From Hyposmocoma kahamanoa (taxonomy: Eukaryota; Arthropoda; Insecta; Lepidoptera; Cosmopterigidae): DNA of 64,000 bases. Position 1 is the stretch's first letter. Each line of letters starts with the position of its first letter. Positions 48,101-51,440 of the stretch are shown piece by piece. The notes beneath the pieces are model-generated. The model saw only the letters and a list, made by a program, of their open reading frames with translations. It was not told the DNA's origin and did not search any database. The position numbers and the translations under genes were made by a program. Location: NCBI RefSeq assembly GCF_003589595.1, contig NW_020653945.1:10510855-10574854 (forward strand), in the 5' to 3' direction.

Positions 48101-48287
48101 TCACTCCGTTTATCTACAATCGTTTGGTTCAACAGAGAAAACGGTGACAATAGTAGAACCGTGTCCGAGTAAGGCTTCAGTACTGCTTCTGGGAGTAGCG
48201 TGTGCTCTGCTAGTGCTGCTCTACATCGCTACAATCTTCTGCTACTACATGCGCAAGTGGCTTACACCACCGAAACACCTCTCGTAA
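101..48287 (+). CDS. PAN/apple - zona pellucida domain transmembrane protein, 15 coding exons, 702 aa
   Basis: Joining 101-167, 931-1063, 18930-19020, 20170-20337, 21671-21799, 22782-22910, 23884-24109, 40709-40831, 42125-42300, 43330-43463, 43692-43831, 44132-44213, 45026-45170, 46398-46611 and 48136-48287 gives one unbroken frame with matching phases and GT-AG borders. Residues: signal peptide 1-23; three PAN/apple domains about 24-112, 116-199 and 206-313; Ser/Thr-rich linker 314-346; ZP-N about 347-452 (Cys 360, 388, 409, 442); ZP-C about 480-584 (Cys 515, 534, 570, 575, 579, 584); furin-type RRKR 596-599; hydrophobic patch 622-627; transmembrane helix 667-689; 13-residue tail. Known of the family: such proteins are secreted to the apical surface, cut at the furin site and polymerise through the ZP domain into extracellular matrix that shapes cuticle and sense organs. 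Candidate relatives are Drosophila trynity, neyo, nyobe, morpheyus and nompA; I cannot choose between them. N-glycosylation sequons include Asn 45, 85, 335, 339, 450, 604 and 617. Introns 2 and 7 are very long. Confidence 0.93.
168..930 (+). other. intron 1
   Basis: 763 bp, AT-rich. Holds the MITE at 331-611; nothing else recognised. Confidence 0.8.
331..611. mobile_element. MITE with TA target duplication
   Basis: Ends are inverted copies: TCGTCGGGGATAGGGCAA at the left, and the complement of the right end differs at one base in 18. CGCGTA recurs just inside both ends. The element is flanked by TA on both sides, as for Tc1/mariner-type non-autonomous elements. 281 bp, no ORF. Confidence 0.7.
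931..1063 (+). CDS. exon 2: first half of PAN domain 1
   Basis: Residues 23-67. Cys 51, 55 and 61 show the PAN helix pattern (ECQGWC then DC). The acceptor must be TTGTAG at 925-930, because the upstream CAG at 911-913 would bring in an in-frame TAG. Donor GTAAGG, end phase 2. Confidence 0.92.
1238..1310 (+). repeat. degenerate family C repeat
   Basis: Faint, deleted match to the GTAAAGGGCCCGAAACGT...CGCGATTTAAATCCGGAAAAAT family seen at 38240 and 57475. Weak. Confidence 0.35.
1462..2571. mobile_element. tRNA-headed SINE multimer (family G): two direct units, one truncated, one inverted
   Basis: Units: 1462-1824 and 1825-2175 (SINE on minus strand), 2176-2286 truncated inside the tRNA-like part, and 2288-2571 inverted (SINE on plus strand). 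Each full unit has an A-box-like TGGCTTAGTAGG or TGGCTTAGTTGG and the B box GGTTCGAATCC, plus an AT-rich tail. Unit 1 carries a small internal duplication (CACTCAGAAAAAA). The whole array is bounded by a 12-bp direct repeat (1450-1461 and 2572-2583). Confidence 0.75.
3561..3645 (+). repeat. family A repeat, 5' part
   Basis: Starts TAGCAGTAGAGCTCCTTGTG and runs through CTGCCGCCAAGCTGTAATGTG. Family A is the commonest dispersed repeat here, about 300 bp when complete, ending near GATATCATAAAAA. Confidence 0.8.
3656..4059 (+). pseudogene. mariner transposase, 3' part of element
   Basis: The frame shows LHHDNA (catalytic Asp, codon at 3692), then HPAYSPGLAPCDFYL and LRGQRFSSPEEAVE, ending GEYFEKQ with TAA at 3991, the C-terminus of a mariner transposase. 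A stretch after DNA looks garbled by a small duplication (FLKTN/FLKVN). The 3' terminal inverted repeat ends at 4059 before TA. The 5' half is missing; family A sequence abuts the left end. Confidence 0.85.
5291..5397 (+). repeat. 27-bp tandem repeat, four units
   Basis: Units 5291-5316, 5317-5343, 5344-5370 and 5371-5397. The middle two are identical. Three units carry TTTTTTGCAG followed by TTGTA or TTTGTA, resembling a splice acceptor. Confidence 0.85.
6042..6265 (+). mobile_element. diverged family G SINE
   Basis: Same order as the array at 1462: GATGGCGCTACG, CACATAGAAAGATTCGTGAGG, a tRNA-like head with GGTTTGAGTCC in place of the B box, then a TTGTATTAATAATTATAAC tail. Confidence 0.75.
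6943..7140 (-). mobile_element. tRNA-derived SINE, family B
   Basis: On the minus strand: GTGGCCGAACGGTTACC A box, then the body with TAGGCCATACAAATATT in plus orientation and AACCCTGTGTCGC. The B box region is altered (CCCTTTATTACAGGGCC), so it differs from copies at 15247 and 35722. Confidence 0.8.
7220..7344 (+). repeat. family A repeat, 3' part
   Basis: CTTATGTCTCAGGGTG, GTCTTTGCGATTCAAA and CTCTGAGCGGCACTGCA match the second half of the family. Confidence 0.75.
7779..7788. other. assembly gap, 10 N
   Basis: Ten unresolved bases in intron 2. Confidence 1.
7990..8180 (+). mobile_element. family J non-LTR/SINE 3' tail
   Basis: TTCTTTGGTTGCA, then GAAGAAATTGCTACATAGCA, GACGCCTGTTGCA and an ATTC microsatellite tail at 8160-8178. 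Two more copies at 9389 and 36065. The simple-repeat tail suggests target-primed reverse transcription. Confidence 0.7.
8703..8735. repeat. short GC-rich hairpin
   Basis: CGGCCTCTGC at 8703-8712 pairs perfectly with GCAGAGGCCG at 8726-8735. Confidence 0.6.
9005..9252. mobile_element. fold-back MITE, about 90-bp arms
   Basis: Left arm reads GCACTCCTCGTGGAAGAATG, AAGTGGAGTTAC, ATTAGATACATAAAAATAT. The right arm (about 9155-9252) is its inverted copy: ATATTTTTCTGTATCTAAT, GTAACTCCACTTATT, CCATGAGAGGTGCGGG. There is no ORF. Confidence 0.7.
9327..9388. repeat. perfect palindrome, 29-bp arms, 4-base loop
   Basis: 9327-9355 is the exact inverted complement of 9360-9388 with loop CAAT. It ends where the family J copy begins. 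Confidence 0.9.
9389..9605 (+). mobile_element. family J non-LTR/SINE 3' tail
   Basis: ATTCTTTGGTTGCAATCC, GAAGAAATTTCTACATAGCA, GCTGCCTGTTGCATATTAA and an ATTCATTCATAC tail; about 30 bp longer in the middle than the copy at 7990. Confidence 0.7.
10480..10620 (-). repeat. family E repeat
   Basis: Shares GTGAGACTC, ACGTATTTAA and CCGCGGCGGTGACTC in the same order with 27500-27630. It looks like the 3' tail of a retroelement. Confidence 0.55.
10635..10858 (-). mobile_element. tRNA-headed SINE, distinct family
   Basis: On the minus strand: GCCTCTGTGGCGCAACGGTT (A box) and the B-box-like GGATTCGATTCCCGG, followed by a body that differs from family B. Not a functional tRNA gene because the acceptor stem does not close. 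Confidence 0.7.
10868..11619. mobile_element. family N element with long terminal inverted repeats, CAGGG ends
   Basis: The left end TATACAGGGTTATTTGTAAA and the inverted right end TATACAGGGTCATTTCTAAA continue to match, imperfectly, for about 65 bp (AATAACAACCT, TTACTAACATC). TA flanks both ends. No transposase ORF, so non-autonomous. Other copies at 38086 and 63199. Confidence 0.7.
12061..12358 (+). repeat. family A repeat, near complete
   Basis: Runs from TTTAGTAGCAGGCTCCTTGTG through CAGTAATGTGAGCATTACTG, TTACAGGCACATGG and GGCGTGTCGCTTAC to a TATAAAAATAAAAA tail. Best reference copy of the family in this window. Confidence 0.85.
13335..13612 (+). repeat. family D non-LTR tail
   Basis: GACTTCAAAAACGG, CAATTCGACTGCATTTTT, AACCAATTTTGATGATTCTT, ATTTAAATTTGAAGA, GCGCACTTTCCGGTAACCGA. 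A widespread lepidopteran dispersed repeat; three more copies here. Confidence 0.7.
15247..15467 (-). mobile_element. tRNA-derived SINE, family B, nested in the P-type remnant
   Basis: Minus strand: CTCCGTGGTCGAACGGTTACC (A box inside) and GGGTTCGATTCCCGG (B box), then GGAGAAATATTTGTATGGCC and a body ending at a GTGTACGCGTTATTA-like tail. Intact tRNA-like head. Confidence 0.85.
15622..15882 (-). pseudogene. P-type transposase fragment
   Basis: Minus-strand frame with SEQIITYIAGYV and then a Lys/Arg-rich stretch. The YIAGYV motif, the THAP-like start upstream and the enclosing inverted repeats support a broken P-superfamily transposase. Without the context the match would be weak. Confidence 0.5.
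17368..17455 (+). repeat. short direct duplication
   Basis: GGAAGGTCCGGCAGTTGTTC...GGAACTCA at 17368-17402 recurs in diverged form (AGAAGGTCCGGC...GGGACTCA) at 17421-17455. Confidence 0.5.
18422..18700 (+). repeat. family A repeat, near complete
   Basis: From CGGTAGAGTTACTTGTGACAG to TATGGTATCATAAAAATAAA; lacks part of the middle (GCGTTCCGG region). Confidence 0.85.
18930..19020 (+). CDS. exon 3: second half of PAN domain 1
   Basis: Residues 67-97, from SFVLNP to NNPMATPQ, with Cys 81. Acceptor TTCACAG, donor GTATCA, phase 2 in and 0 out. It is one of three adjoining exons with GTATCN donors (3, 4, 5), a weaker donor than GTAAGT. Confidence 0.92.
19021..20169 (+). other. intron 3
   Basis: 1.15 kb, AT-rich. 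No repeat family recognised; a CTTTTATAATAAGATTCCGG segment near 19755 resembles 11105-11130 and may be an old repeat. Confidence 0.7.
20170..20337 (+). CDS. exon 4: end of PAN 1 and start of PAN 2
   Basis: Residues 98-153, phase 0 in and out (56 codons). Cys 116 opens PAN 2; Cys 146 and 150 form the EACLAAC helix pair. Acceptor TTTTTAG, donor GTATCG. The open frame extends a few codons past the donor, but the next exon restores the family pattern. Confidence 0.93.
20338..21670 (+). other. intron 4
   Basis: 1.33 kb. Contains a family C repeat near its end; nothing else recognised. Confidence 0.7.
21353..21492 (+). repeat. family C repeat
   Basis: GACCATGGGACC, GGACCTGTAAAGGACCAGAAACG, GTTTGTTTGAATAAACAAAT and TTTAAATCC; a 5' part is duplicated (two GGGACCAT blocks). 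Confidence 0.75.
21671..21799 (+). CDS. exon 5: PAN domain 2
   Basis: Residues 154-196, 43 codons, phase 0-0. Starts KRFPCRSAEY and holds Cys 158 and 170. Acceptor ATACAG, donor GTATCA. It is much richer in GC than the flanking introns. The final DYFEN-LC junction with exon 6 supplies the last PAN 2 cysteine. Confidence 0.93.
21800..22781 (+). other. intron 5
   Basis: 0.98 kb. The stretch 22230-22335 resembles the last 70 bases of the window (TTTCATG..GTTC.TATTATTTTTATGAC), so it is a repeat of unknown kind. Confidence 0.6.
22782..22910 (+). CDS. exon 6: PAN 2/PAN 3 junction
   Basis: Residues 197-239, again 43 codons, phase 0-0. Cys 199 closes PAN 2 and Cys 206 opens PAN 3. Acceptor GTACAG, donor GTATGT. 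The ORF starting at 22758 includes intron sequence before the acceptor. Confidence 0.93.
22911..23883 (+). other. intron 6
   Basis: 0.97 kb. Holds a family D repeat at 23590-23790; nothing else recognised. Confidence 0.7.
23590..23790 (+). repeat. family D non-LTR tail, partial
   Basis: ATTTAAATTTGAAGA, ACTAGGGGATGAA, CGCACTTTCCG and ACGAACTTTTGAGTTCG match the copies at 13335 and 46750. Confidence 0.65.
23884..24109 (+). CDS. exon 7: PAN domain 3
   Basis: Residues 240-315 with Cys 246, 250, 258, 274 and 313. The EAACRLACE helix mirrors EACLAAC in PAN 2. Acceptor CCATAG, strong donor GTAAGT, end phase 1. It precedes the 16.6-kb intron 7. Confidence 0.94.
25006..25427. mobile_element. inverted-repeat element with 9-bp target duplication (Mutator-like or fold-back candidate)
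   Basis: The element is bounded by ACCGATTAG at 24997-25005 and again at 25428-25436. Its ends are inverted: left CTTTATTCCCATCTGATCCC, right complement GGGTTATTCCCATCTGATTC. GATCCCC/GGGGATC motifs recur inside, including the small palindrome at 25079-25100. 422 bp, no transposase ORF. A 9-bp duplication is typical of Mutator-like and Drosophila FB elements. Confidence 0.65.
27106..27349. mobile_element. MITE, copy 1
   Basis: Ends: left GCCTTACTTCTCAAACTCGT, right ACGAGTTTGAGAAAGTAAGGC, an inverted pair. The interior (TTTTGCCATCTCCTGAATAATC) is almost the same in copy 2 at 39317. No ORF. Confidence 0.75.
27500..27630 (-). repeat. family E repeat
   Basis: GTGAGACTCATACATATTAA, ACGTATTTAAATCGAATTTT and CCGCGGCGGTGACTCC match 10480-10620. 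The GC-rich stretch to 27725 may be part of the same element. Confidence 0.55.
28366..28630 (+). repeat. family A repeat, 5'-truncated
   Basis: Begins at GCTATTTCTGCCGCCAAGG and runs to the GATATCATAAAAAAATAC tail. Confidence 0.85.
28886..29001 (-). mobile_element. tRNA-derived SINE, family B, partial
   Basis: Minus strand: GTGGCCGAACGGTTACC and GAGTTTGATTCCCTGG, then TACGGCCTATATTTATTTTT. The 3' body is broken up; 28640-28720 may hold part of it. Confidence 0.7.
29605..29700 (+). repeat. family H SINE tail
   Basis: GTCGTTGTTTCCGATTTCCATAA is shared with the inverted pair at 47527-47935. Confidence 0.55.
30541..30584. repeat. near-perfect hairpin, 20-bp arms
   Basis: 30541-30560 pairs with 30565-30584 except for two positions; loop CCAA. 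Confidence 0.8.
30655..30720 (-). repeat. family C repeat, partial
   Basis: CCAACGTTTCCGGTTCTTTACAG and ATCCCATGGT in the minus orientation of the family. Confidence 0.6.
31299..31341. repeat. perfect palindrome, 19-bp arms, 5-base loop
   Basis: 31299-31317 is the exact inverted complement of 31323-31341; loop ACGTC. Confidence 0.9.
32397..32438. repeat. perfect palindrome, 18-bp arms, 6-base loop
   Basis: 32397-32414 is the exact inverted complement of 32421-32438; loop CAGTGA. Confidence 0.9.
32525..32735 (+). mobile_element. non-LTR retrotransposon 3' tail
   Basis: CCCCAACCCGCATTGGGCCAG, CGTGCCCAGCAGTGAGACG and GGGTTGATGGTGGTGGTG are the familiar 3' end of an abundant lepidopteran LINE. 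Upstream, AATTTATCATGAGCTTTTC and AAAACATCGCGATGAAACC belong to the same tail. Confidence 0.75.
33480..33648 (-). mobile_element. tRNA-headed SINE with LINE-like body, family K
   Basis: Minus strand: CCGTGGTAGCTTAATAGTTT (A box) and GGGTTCGAAGCCGGG (B box), then a body with AATTTATCATGAGCTTTCCG shared with the LINE tail at 32525. Second copy at 60825. Confidence 0.75.
34187..34345 (-). repeat. family C repeat with 5' extension
   Basis: Matches 45697-45860 along its length, including AACCAGTTATGTCTAATA and GATGCAAACCACC-like sequence. Confidence 0.75.
34346..34805 (-). pseudogene. RTE-type non-LTR reverse transcriptase, C-terminal fragment
   Basis: On the minus strand, pieces in several frames give VIRSVVLYGSEC, AIRMLRWMCGV, RNEYIKGSLKV, AWYEHVMRRE and MCKNGVSMEM, in the order of the C-terminal part of an RTE-type polymerase. 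Frameshifts and stops break it. It abuts the family C repeat. Confidence 0.8.
35722..35951 (-). mobile_element. tRNA-derived SINE, family B
   Basis: Closest partner of 15247-15467; the tail in plus orientation is an AAT microsatellite (35723-35748). The head is intact: GTGGCCGAACGGTTACC; B box GAGTCGATTCC changed at one or two sites. Confidence 0.85.
36065..36255 (+). mobile_element. family J non-LTR/SINE 3' tail
   Basis: CTTAAGGTTATGTAGAAGAA, TGCTACCTAGCAAGAAG, CTGTGTTGTCACTGTAATTT and ATTCATTC tail. Confidence 0.65.
36830..37112 (-). repeat. family A repeat, minus orientation
   Basis: Begins TTATGATACCAAGTGACG and runs to GAACTCTTTTACAAGCAGCC, nearly full length, on the opposite strand to most copies. 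Confidence 0.85.
37170..37285 (-). mobile_element. family G-related SINE, degraded
   Basis: ACTCCACTAGTTTGTTATAA and TTGATACAAAACTTGAACA match the tail of the 1462 array; the tRNA-like head is reduced to AACTGAGCCACAGACCGAG. Confidence 0.6.
38086..38653. mobile_element. family N element with CAGGG ends, copy 2
   Basis: Left CAGGGCTATTTGCAAAA, right complement CAGGGTTATTTGTAAAA; the interior shares AGAGCGATCTATT and ACAAAAGTTGTTGTTT with copy 1. A family C repeat (38240-38342) lies inside, along with an ATTT microsatellite (38456-38480). Confidence 0.7.
38240..38342 (+). repeat. family C repeat, best copy
   Basis: GTCAACCGTGACCATGGGACC, TGTAAAGGGCCCGAAACGTCG, GTTTGTTTGAAAAAACAAAT, ACGCGATTTAAATCCGG. 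Nested in the family N element. Confidence 0.8.
39317..39561. mobile_element. MITE, copy 2
   Basis: Same ends and interior as 27106-27349, with small indels. Confidence 0.75.
39648..39775 (+). repeat. family C repeat
   Basis: GGTCACGGCTGAGAGTCAGCC, GGACCTGTAAAGGGTCGGAAACG, ACAAATATATGTAATTCAG; diverged from 38240. Confidence 0.75.
40709..40831 (+). CDS. exon 8: Ser/Thr/Asn-rich linker between PAN and ZP
   Basis: Residues 315-356, rich in Thr, Ser and Asn, with N-glycosylation sequons at Asn 335 and 339 and with Cys 347 and 353 just before the ZP domain. Strong acceptor TTTTTCAG, donor GTAAGA. It is 123 nt and phase 1-1, so it could be skipped without shifting the frame. Confidence 0.85.
40832..42124 (+). 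other. intron 8
   Basis: 1.29 kb. 40850-40920 has a trace of the family G SINE tail (GATACAATGATTGTACAACACACAG). 41764-42050 is a family A repeat. The rest is unassigned. Confidence 0.65.
41764..42050 (+). repeat. family A repeat interrupted by 108 bp
   Basis: The family reads through to GTGTCGCTTAC at 41900, breaks for 41901-42008, and resumes GCACGACTTTTTCGTCCCGTC. A central part (after GCGTTCCGG) is also missing. The copy ends 75 bp before exon 9. Confidence 0.8.
42125..42300 (+). CDS. exon 9: ZP-N, first part
   Basis: Residues 356-414, beginning VSVHCKDTRIAV, with ZP-N Cys 360, 388 and 409. Acceptor TATCAG, donor GTGAGT, end phase 0. The tail of a dispersed repeat ends about 75 bp upstream. 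Confidence 0.95.
42301..43329 (+). other. intron 9
   Basis: 1.03 kb, no repeat family recognised. GAGAGTGACTCTC near 42411 is a small palindrome. Confidence 0.7.
43330..43463 (+). CDS. exon 10: ZP-N, second part
   Basis: Residues 415-459. Contains the ZP hallmark of alternating strands ending IYKVKCTYD (Cys 442, fourth ZP-N cysteine). Acceptor TTTTCAG, donor GTAAGT, end phase 2. Confidence 0.95.
43692..43831 (+). CDS. exon 11: ZP interdomain linker and start of ZP-C
   Basis: Residues 459-506. A proline-rich stretch (APEAPPPRIRI) is followed by the ZP-C strand VRIGDRLTFRIEI, a typical position for this motif. The acceptor is the less usual CAAG. Donor GTTAGT, end phase 1. Confidence 0.93.
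44132..44213 (+). CDS. exon 12: ZP-C
   Basis: Residues 506-533, TPYGIFARSC then the IIDDEGCP hallmark that continues into exon 13. Cys 515. Acceptor TTTTTACAG, donor GTAAGA, phase 1 in and 2 out. Confidence 0.95.
45026..45170 (+). CDS. exon 13: ZP-C cysteine cluster
   Basis: Residues 533-581, with Cys 534, 570, 575 and 579. The FRF..SYGVIFQCNVKYC stretch is the classic final ZP-C strand. Acceptor TTGACAG, donor GTGAGT, end phase 0. Confidence 0.95.
45557..45697 (+). repeat. 19-bp AT-rich tandem array
   Basis: About seven copies of ATTAATTATTTATAATTTT with small changes. It runs straight into the family C repeat. Confidence 0.85.
45697..45860 (-). repeat. family C repeat with 5' extension
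   Basis: GGAAATGAAACTATTTTTCC, CAAACAAACCGACGTTTCGG, CCTTTACAGG, GGTCACGGTTGACTGAGG, CAACCAGTTATGTCTAAC. Confidence 0.8.
45931..46330. other. assembly gap, 400 N
   Basis: Gap in intron 13, beginning 70 bp after a family C repeat and close to the AT array. True length may differ. Confidence 1.
46398..46611 (+). CDS. exon 14: last ZP cysteine, furin-type site, hydrophobic patch
   Basis: Residues 582-653. Cys 584 closes ZP-C; WGRRKRS gives a furin consensus with predicted cut after Arg 599; IIVLDF (622-627) matches the external hydrophobic patch that keeps ZP precursors from polymerising early. Acceptor TTCAAAG, donor GTAAGT, end phase 1. It begins 67 bp after a 400-N gap. Confidence 0.95.
46750..47000 (+). 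repeat. family D non-LTR tail
   Basis: CGACTTCAAAAAAAGCAGGAGG, AAATTTGAAGAAAATA, GGTTTCGCGCACTTTCCGG, CACGAGCTTTCGAGTT. Confidence 0.7.
46998..47352. repeat. inverted pair of family C repeats, one split by an insertion
   Basis: Left copy minus (TTTCGGATCTAAATCACG to GGTCCCATGGTCATGG), right copy plus (GGTCACATGGGACCTG to GTCCGAAACGTTGG, then CAAATATACGCGATTT and AGTTTCATTTCC). About 165 bp of unrelated sequence (47140-47305), with AGTTGTTGTAAG and its inverted complement near its ends, splits the right copy. Confidence 0.7.
47527..47720 (+). mobile_element. tRNA-headed SINE, family H, plus copy
   Basis: Head with GGGTTCGATTCTC (B box), then ATACTAACTTTTCTATGTTG-like body and TTTCCGATTTCCATAACACAG. 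Confidence 0.75.
47735..47938 (-). mobile_element. tRNA-headed SINE, family H, minus copy
   Basis: Minus strand: ACCTCCGTGGTCAAGTGGCTT (A box), GGGTTCGATCCCCGG (B box), body ending GATTTCCATAACACAAGTGC. It faces the plus copy tail to tail. Confidence 0.8.
48136..48287 (+). CDS. exon 15: transmembrane anchor and stop
   Basis: Residues 653-702 then TAA at 48285-48287. The helix runs about from Ser 667 to Tyr 689, followed by MRKWLTPPKHLS, a short basic cytoplasmic tail. Acceptor TTCAACAG. The membrane-proximal stretch has one cysteine (662). Confidence 0.95.
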
Positions 48288-48563
48288 CACCTTTTGCGAC
48301 TCATGCTAGAGGCTACATCGTGGGGTATACATGTGTCAATCCACATTTAAGAGGTTCCTTTTGGGCAGGATTTTAAAGATAAGATTAATTCTTGTACCAA
48401 ATTTTATGTTTCAAAAGGGCAAGCGAATCAAAACCTGACCAAAGTTCCTTTATCTGCGGATTGACACAAATGGCAAAATAGCGAAAGTGTCCAAGCATTT
48501 GGACACTCATTTGGGCAGTAAATATTGCCCTCTTGTGATTTTTACAACATCATCTGTCATAGA

Positions 48564-48569
48564 AATAAA
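48564..48569 (+). promoter_or_regulatory. candidate polyadenylation signal AATAAA
   Basis: First clear AATAAA after the stop codon, 277 bp downstream. Confidence 0.35.
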
Positions 48570-48824
48570 CAGCATTTATATTTTATAACCAGTCAACCGT
48601 TCTTTATGTCCATCCGTAGCCATTTTTAACGACTTTTTTCGCTATAAAATACACTTAAGTAATGAAAGTGCCTATAGAAAATGTTCCAATGTAATCTTTG
48701 GAAATTGTGATACTTGTACGACTGAATCAAAATTCCATATTATGAGTACATTGCAGTGACCAGCTACGAGCCGTCCTATAGATAATTATAATAATAACTT
48801 TATATAGTATCAGAAAATGTTTTT

Positions 48825-48830
48825 AATAAA
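48825..48830 (+). promoter_or_regulatory. candidate polyadenylation signal AATAAA
   Basis: Second AATAAA, about 540 bp after the stop codon, in an AT-rich stretch. Confidence 0.3.
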
Positions 48831-50012
48831 ATTAAAAAATAACTATAGCGATAGCGGTATGACTGAACAATTATTTATACTAATGTTTTTAAACATTGTA
48901 ACCACCGCGTCTTTTGCATTTATTGTAGTGCATTTTTTTGCATATAAAGAAGCATTTACTAATTTTAAGTAGATTTAGAATAGAAGTAAATTAGCTTTGT
49001 TCTAACAAAAATAGTACATTTTTCATTTATACAAAATAGCAAACAACTTACAGAAATAGATAAAAAATACAGGTTTATTCAGTATTACTGCTATAACTTA
49101 ATTTTTAAAACCTTTTTTGCATTCAATTTACGAGTTTAAATACTGGGGCGTAATCAAAGTCTGTTTTTGTATTTATTTACGGTATTTTTTTTTAATTTAC
49201 CATAATTTTGTACACTTTGCCGCAATAATCATCATGTTAAATATTTAATGAATATTATCTTATTTTAATCAAGTATATAGTTAAATTAGTAAAATTGATA
49301 GGTGAGACCATCTTAACAATTATTTGGAATAATCCCCAGAAATAAGGATGGGAAGAAATTATGTGAAACTTTTGAAAAACCAAAATATTATTTTGTGGGC
49401 TTATTCTGACTTCAACAGTTTTGGTTTTTGAGTTAAGTAGTATACTAATTTAGGGAGTTCAACTTTACGATGTAAGCAGTTAATCAATTTCGTTAAGATA
49501 CTTATTATTAGCACAAATAATTATGTAATAATTTCTAACTTCATTTTCATAAACGTACGAATCGATTGATAAGTTATTTGTAAATACTTTTAGAAAAATG
49601 TTCTATTTCATCCGTCTGTTGGCGCTGTCGTGATTTGAGGTTGAATCCCACTTGATCGCATCGAACCGCATAATGGAAATATCAACAAAAATGTGACTTT
49701 TTTTCGTACCTATCTTCTTCAACATAATGTGCGGTCGAGTGCAGCACACTTTTGTCAGGGATAGAGTGCGGTGAGCGCCCTTAAGTGAGGTTCTACCCTT
49801 ACTCTAAGAACTTTCAGTTGGGTTTTGCGGAAACTTAGTTAAAAATAGTAGGTATTATATTATATTTATGAACTATTGTAATTGATACGATTTTTTGAAC
49901 AGTCACATGTTTCCCTTAACCCAACTTGAGATTTCCATTGTATTTTTTTAGATTAAATTTACTATTAATACCTATTTATTTTTTCATGGAAATTTTATTA
50001 TTTTAGGAACTA

Positions 50013-50018
50013 AATAAA
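50013..50018 (+). promoter_or_regulatory. candidate distal polyadenylation signal AATAAA
   Basis: AATAAA followed within 20 bp by a T-rich element, a good distal poly(A) context; it would give a 1.7-kb 3' UTR. Confidence 0.3.
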
Positions 50019-50364
50019 TGACTTGTATAATTTTTTTGTTTATTTATTTATTAAAGTATGCAACTATGTGACAACAAGATAGCCCATTTGATGACATTGT
50101 TAAGCACTGAAATTGTATAACGCCATTTCGATACCTCCAATGAACACACGCCATCTTGATTTTTAGGTAATGTCTGTTTTTATTTTGATGTTATACACAA
50201 AATTCGTTGTTTTGTGTTTTTTCAAATTTTGATTTTTTTTTGTTTCTTTATTGTTTTTCACAAAGCTCAGTGGCATAATATAAGTAAATAAAATAAAGCT
50301 AAATGAAAATATTGCTACCATGTTATTATTATTTATTTGTTATGATACCAAAATCAATAACAGA

Positions 50365-50560
50365 CCTATTTCTGTCGCCAAGCTGTAACGTGAGCGTTAG
50401 TGTGTTCCGGGTTTGAAAGATAAGCTGGTGAAACTACAAGCACTTTATATCTTAGGGTGACAGTTCCCCGCAGGTCTAAGTGGCACAGCAACTGTTATGG
50501 ATAGGCGTGTCGCTTACCACTATGCGCTCAACTTGTTCGTCCACTTGTTACTAATTGAGA
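50365..50560 (+). repeat. family A repeat, partial
   Basis: ACCTATTTCTGTCGCCAAGC to CTTGTTCGTCCACTTGTTAC, with internal losses. Confidence 0.75.
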
Positions 50561-50940
50561 TTTGGCATATTTCGTGACTATATTAGGTTCGGAAAGCCTC
50601 TGCTTATCTTGCATTTATGGCCGTATCCTTGAAAGGATTTGTAATCTAAAACAAGACACAATTTACGATTGAATCATATTACAAATATGTATATATTTAA
50701 TCATCATCAAACAAAACACGCACCAACTCGGGGCACGGGTTTCATCAAAGGAGATGGTTTATGGCATTGTTTACATTGGTTCAATGAAGGTTGGCGACAC
50801 ACACAGACAGCTTCGAAGGGTAACGTTATAATTTAATAGTAATATGCTGTTAAACACGGTTAACTATAGCTAATTAGAAACATGATTTATAAAATTTTGT
50901 TCTCCGAAAAACCTTTTGGCGATTATTAACCAGTTTTATT
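50561..50940. other. no feature recognised
   Basis: Intergenic, AT-rich; no ORF, repeat or RNA gene I can support. Confidence 0.5.
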
Positions 50941-50945
50941 TTTTA

Positions 50946-51053
50946 ACCGCCTCCGTGGCCGAACGGTTATCATGCTGGACTCCCACATACAGAGGTCCCG
51001 GGTTCGATTCCCGGGCCGGGAGAAATATTTGAATGGCCTATATTTATTTCGCC
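50946..51053 (+). mobile_element. tRNA-derived SINE, family B, plus orientation
   Basis: GCCTCCGTGGCCGAACGGTTA (A box) and GGGTTCGATTCCCGGGCC (B box), then GGAGAAATATTTGAATGGCC and TATATTTATTTCGCCC, where it is cut off and joined to an RTE fragment. Confidence 0.85.
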
Positions 51054-51434
51054 CGGTCCTCAGCGCGTTGCATCCATCTGCTGCCAGCAGCCCTTCATAA
51101 ATTCTCACTCCATCTGGCCTTAGGGGTCCTACACTACGTTTGCCGAGCCGTGGTTTCCACTCAAGAACTCGTTTCCTGAGTTGGTTATCGATTCTTCGAC
51201 AGATACGGCCAGCCCGCTGCCATTTCTTATTCCACCAGCTATTTCGACGACTTTAGTTCTCTGTCGAATAATCTCGTTCCGTACCTTGTCCTTCAAAGAA
51301 ACTCCGAGCATAGCTTGTTCCATAGCTCGCAGAGCGATCTTCAACTGGTGAACTAACCGTATCGTGAGCGTCCACGTCTCTGCTCCAAATGTCATAACAG
51401 GTGGAACGCACTGATTGAAAAGATTTGTTTTCAA
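51053..51434 (-). pseudogene. RTE-type non-LTR reverse transcriptase, C-terminal fragment
   Basis: Minus-strand frame: FNQCVPPVMTFGAETWTLT, LKIALRAMEQAMLGVSLKD, RNEIIRQRTKV, then frameshifted remnants ending near AGSRWMQRAED. This is the C-terminal part of an RTE-type polymerase, a different subfamily from 34346-34805. Inactive. Confidence 0.85.
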
Positions 51435-51440
51435 ACTTTG

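Larger units (their letters stand above)
46612..48135 (+). other. intron 14
   Basis: 1.52 kb, largely repeats: family D, an inverted pair of family C, and an inverted pair of family H SINEs. It lies between the furin-site exon and the membrane-anchor exon. Confidence 0.8.
48288..50360 (+). other. likely 3' UTR and 3' flank of the PAN-ZP gene
   Basis: AT-rich sequence with no coding exon and few of the repeats that crowd the rest of the window. Relative freedom from repeats suggests that at least the proximal part is transcribed 3' UTR; this is inference. Several AATAAA hexamers occur (see separate entries). Confidence 0.5.

Noticed and set aside
50946..51020. tRNA gene with intact A and B boxes
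   Set aside because: The same sequence recurs at 15247, 35722 and elsewhere with a common non-tRNA body, and the acceptor stem does not close. It is a SINE head.
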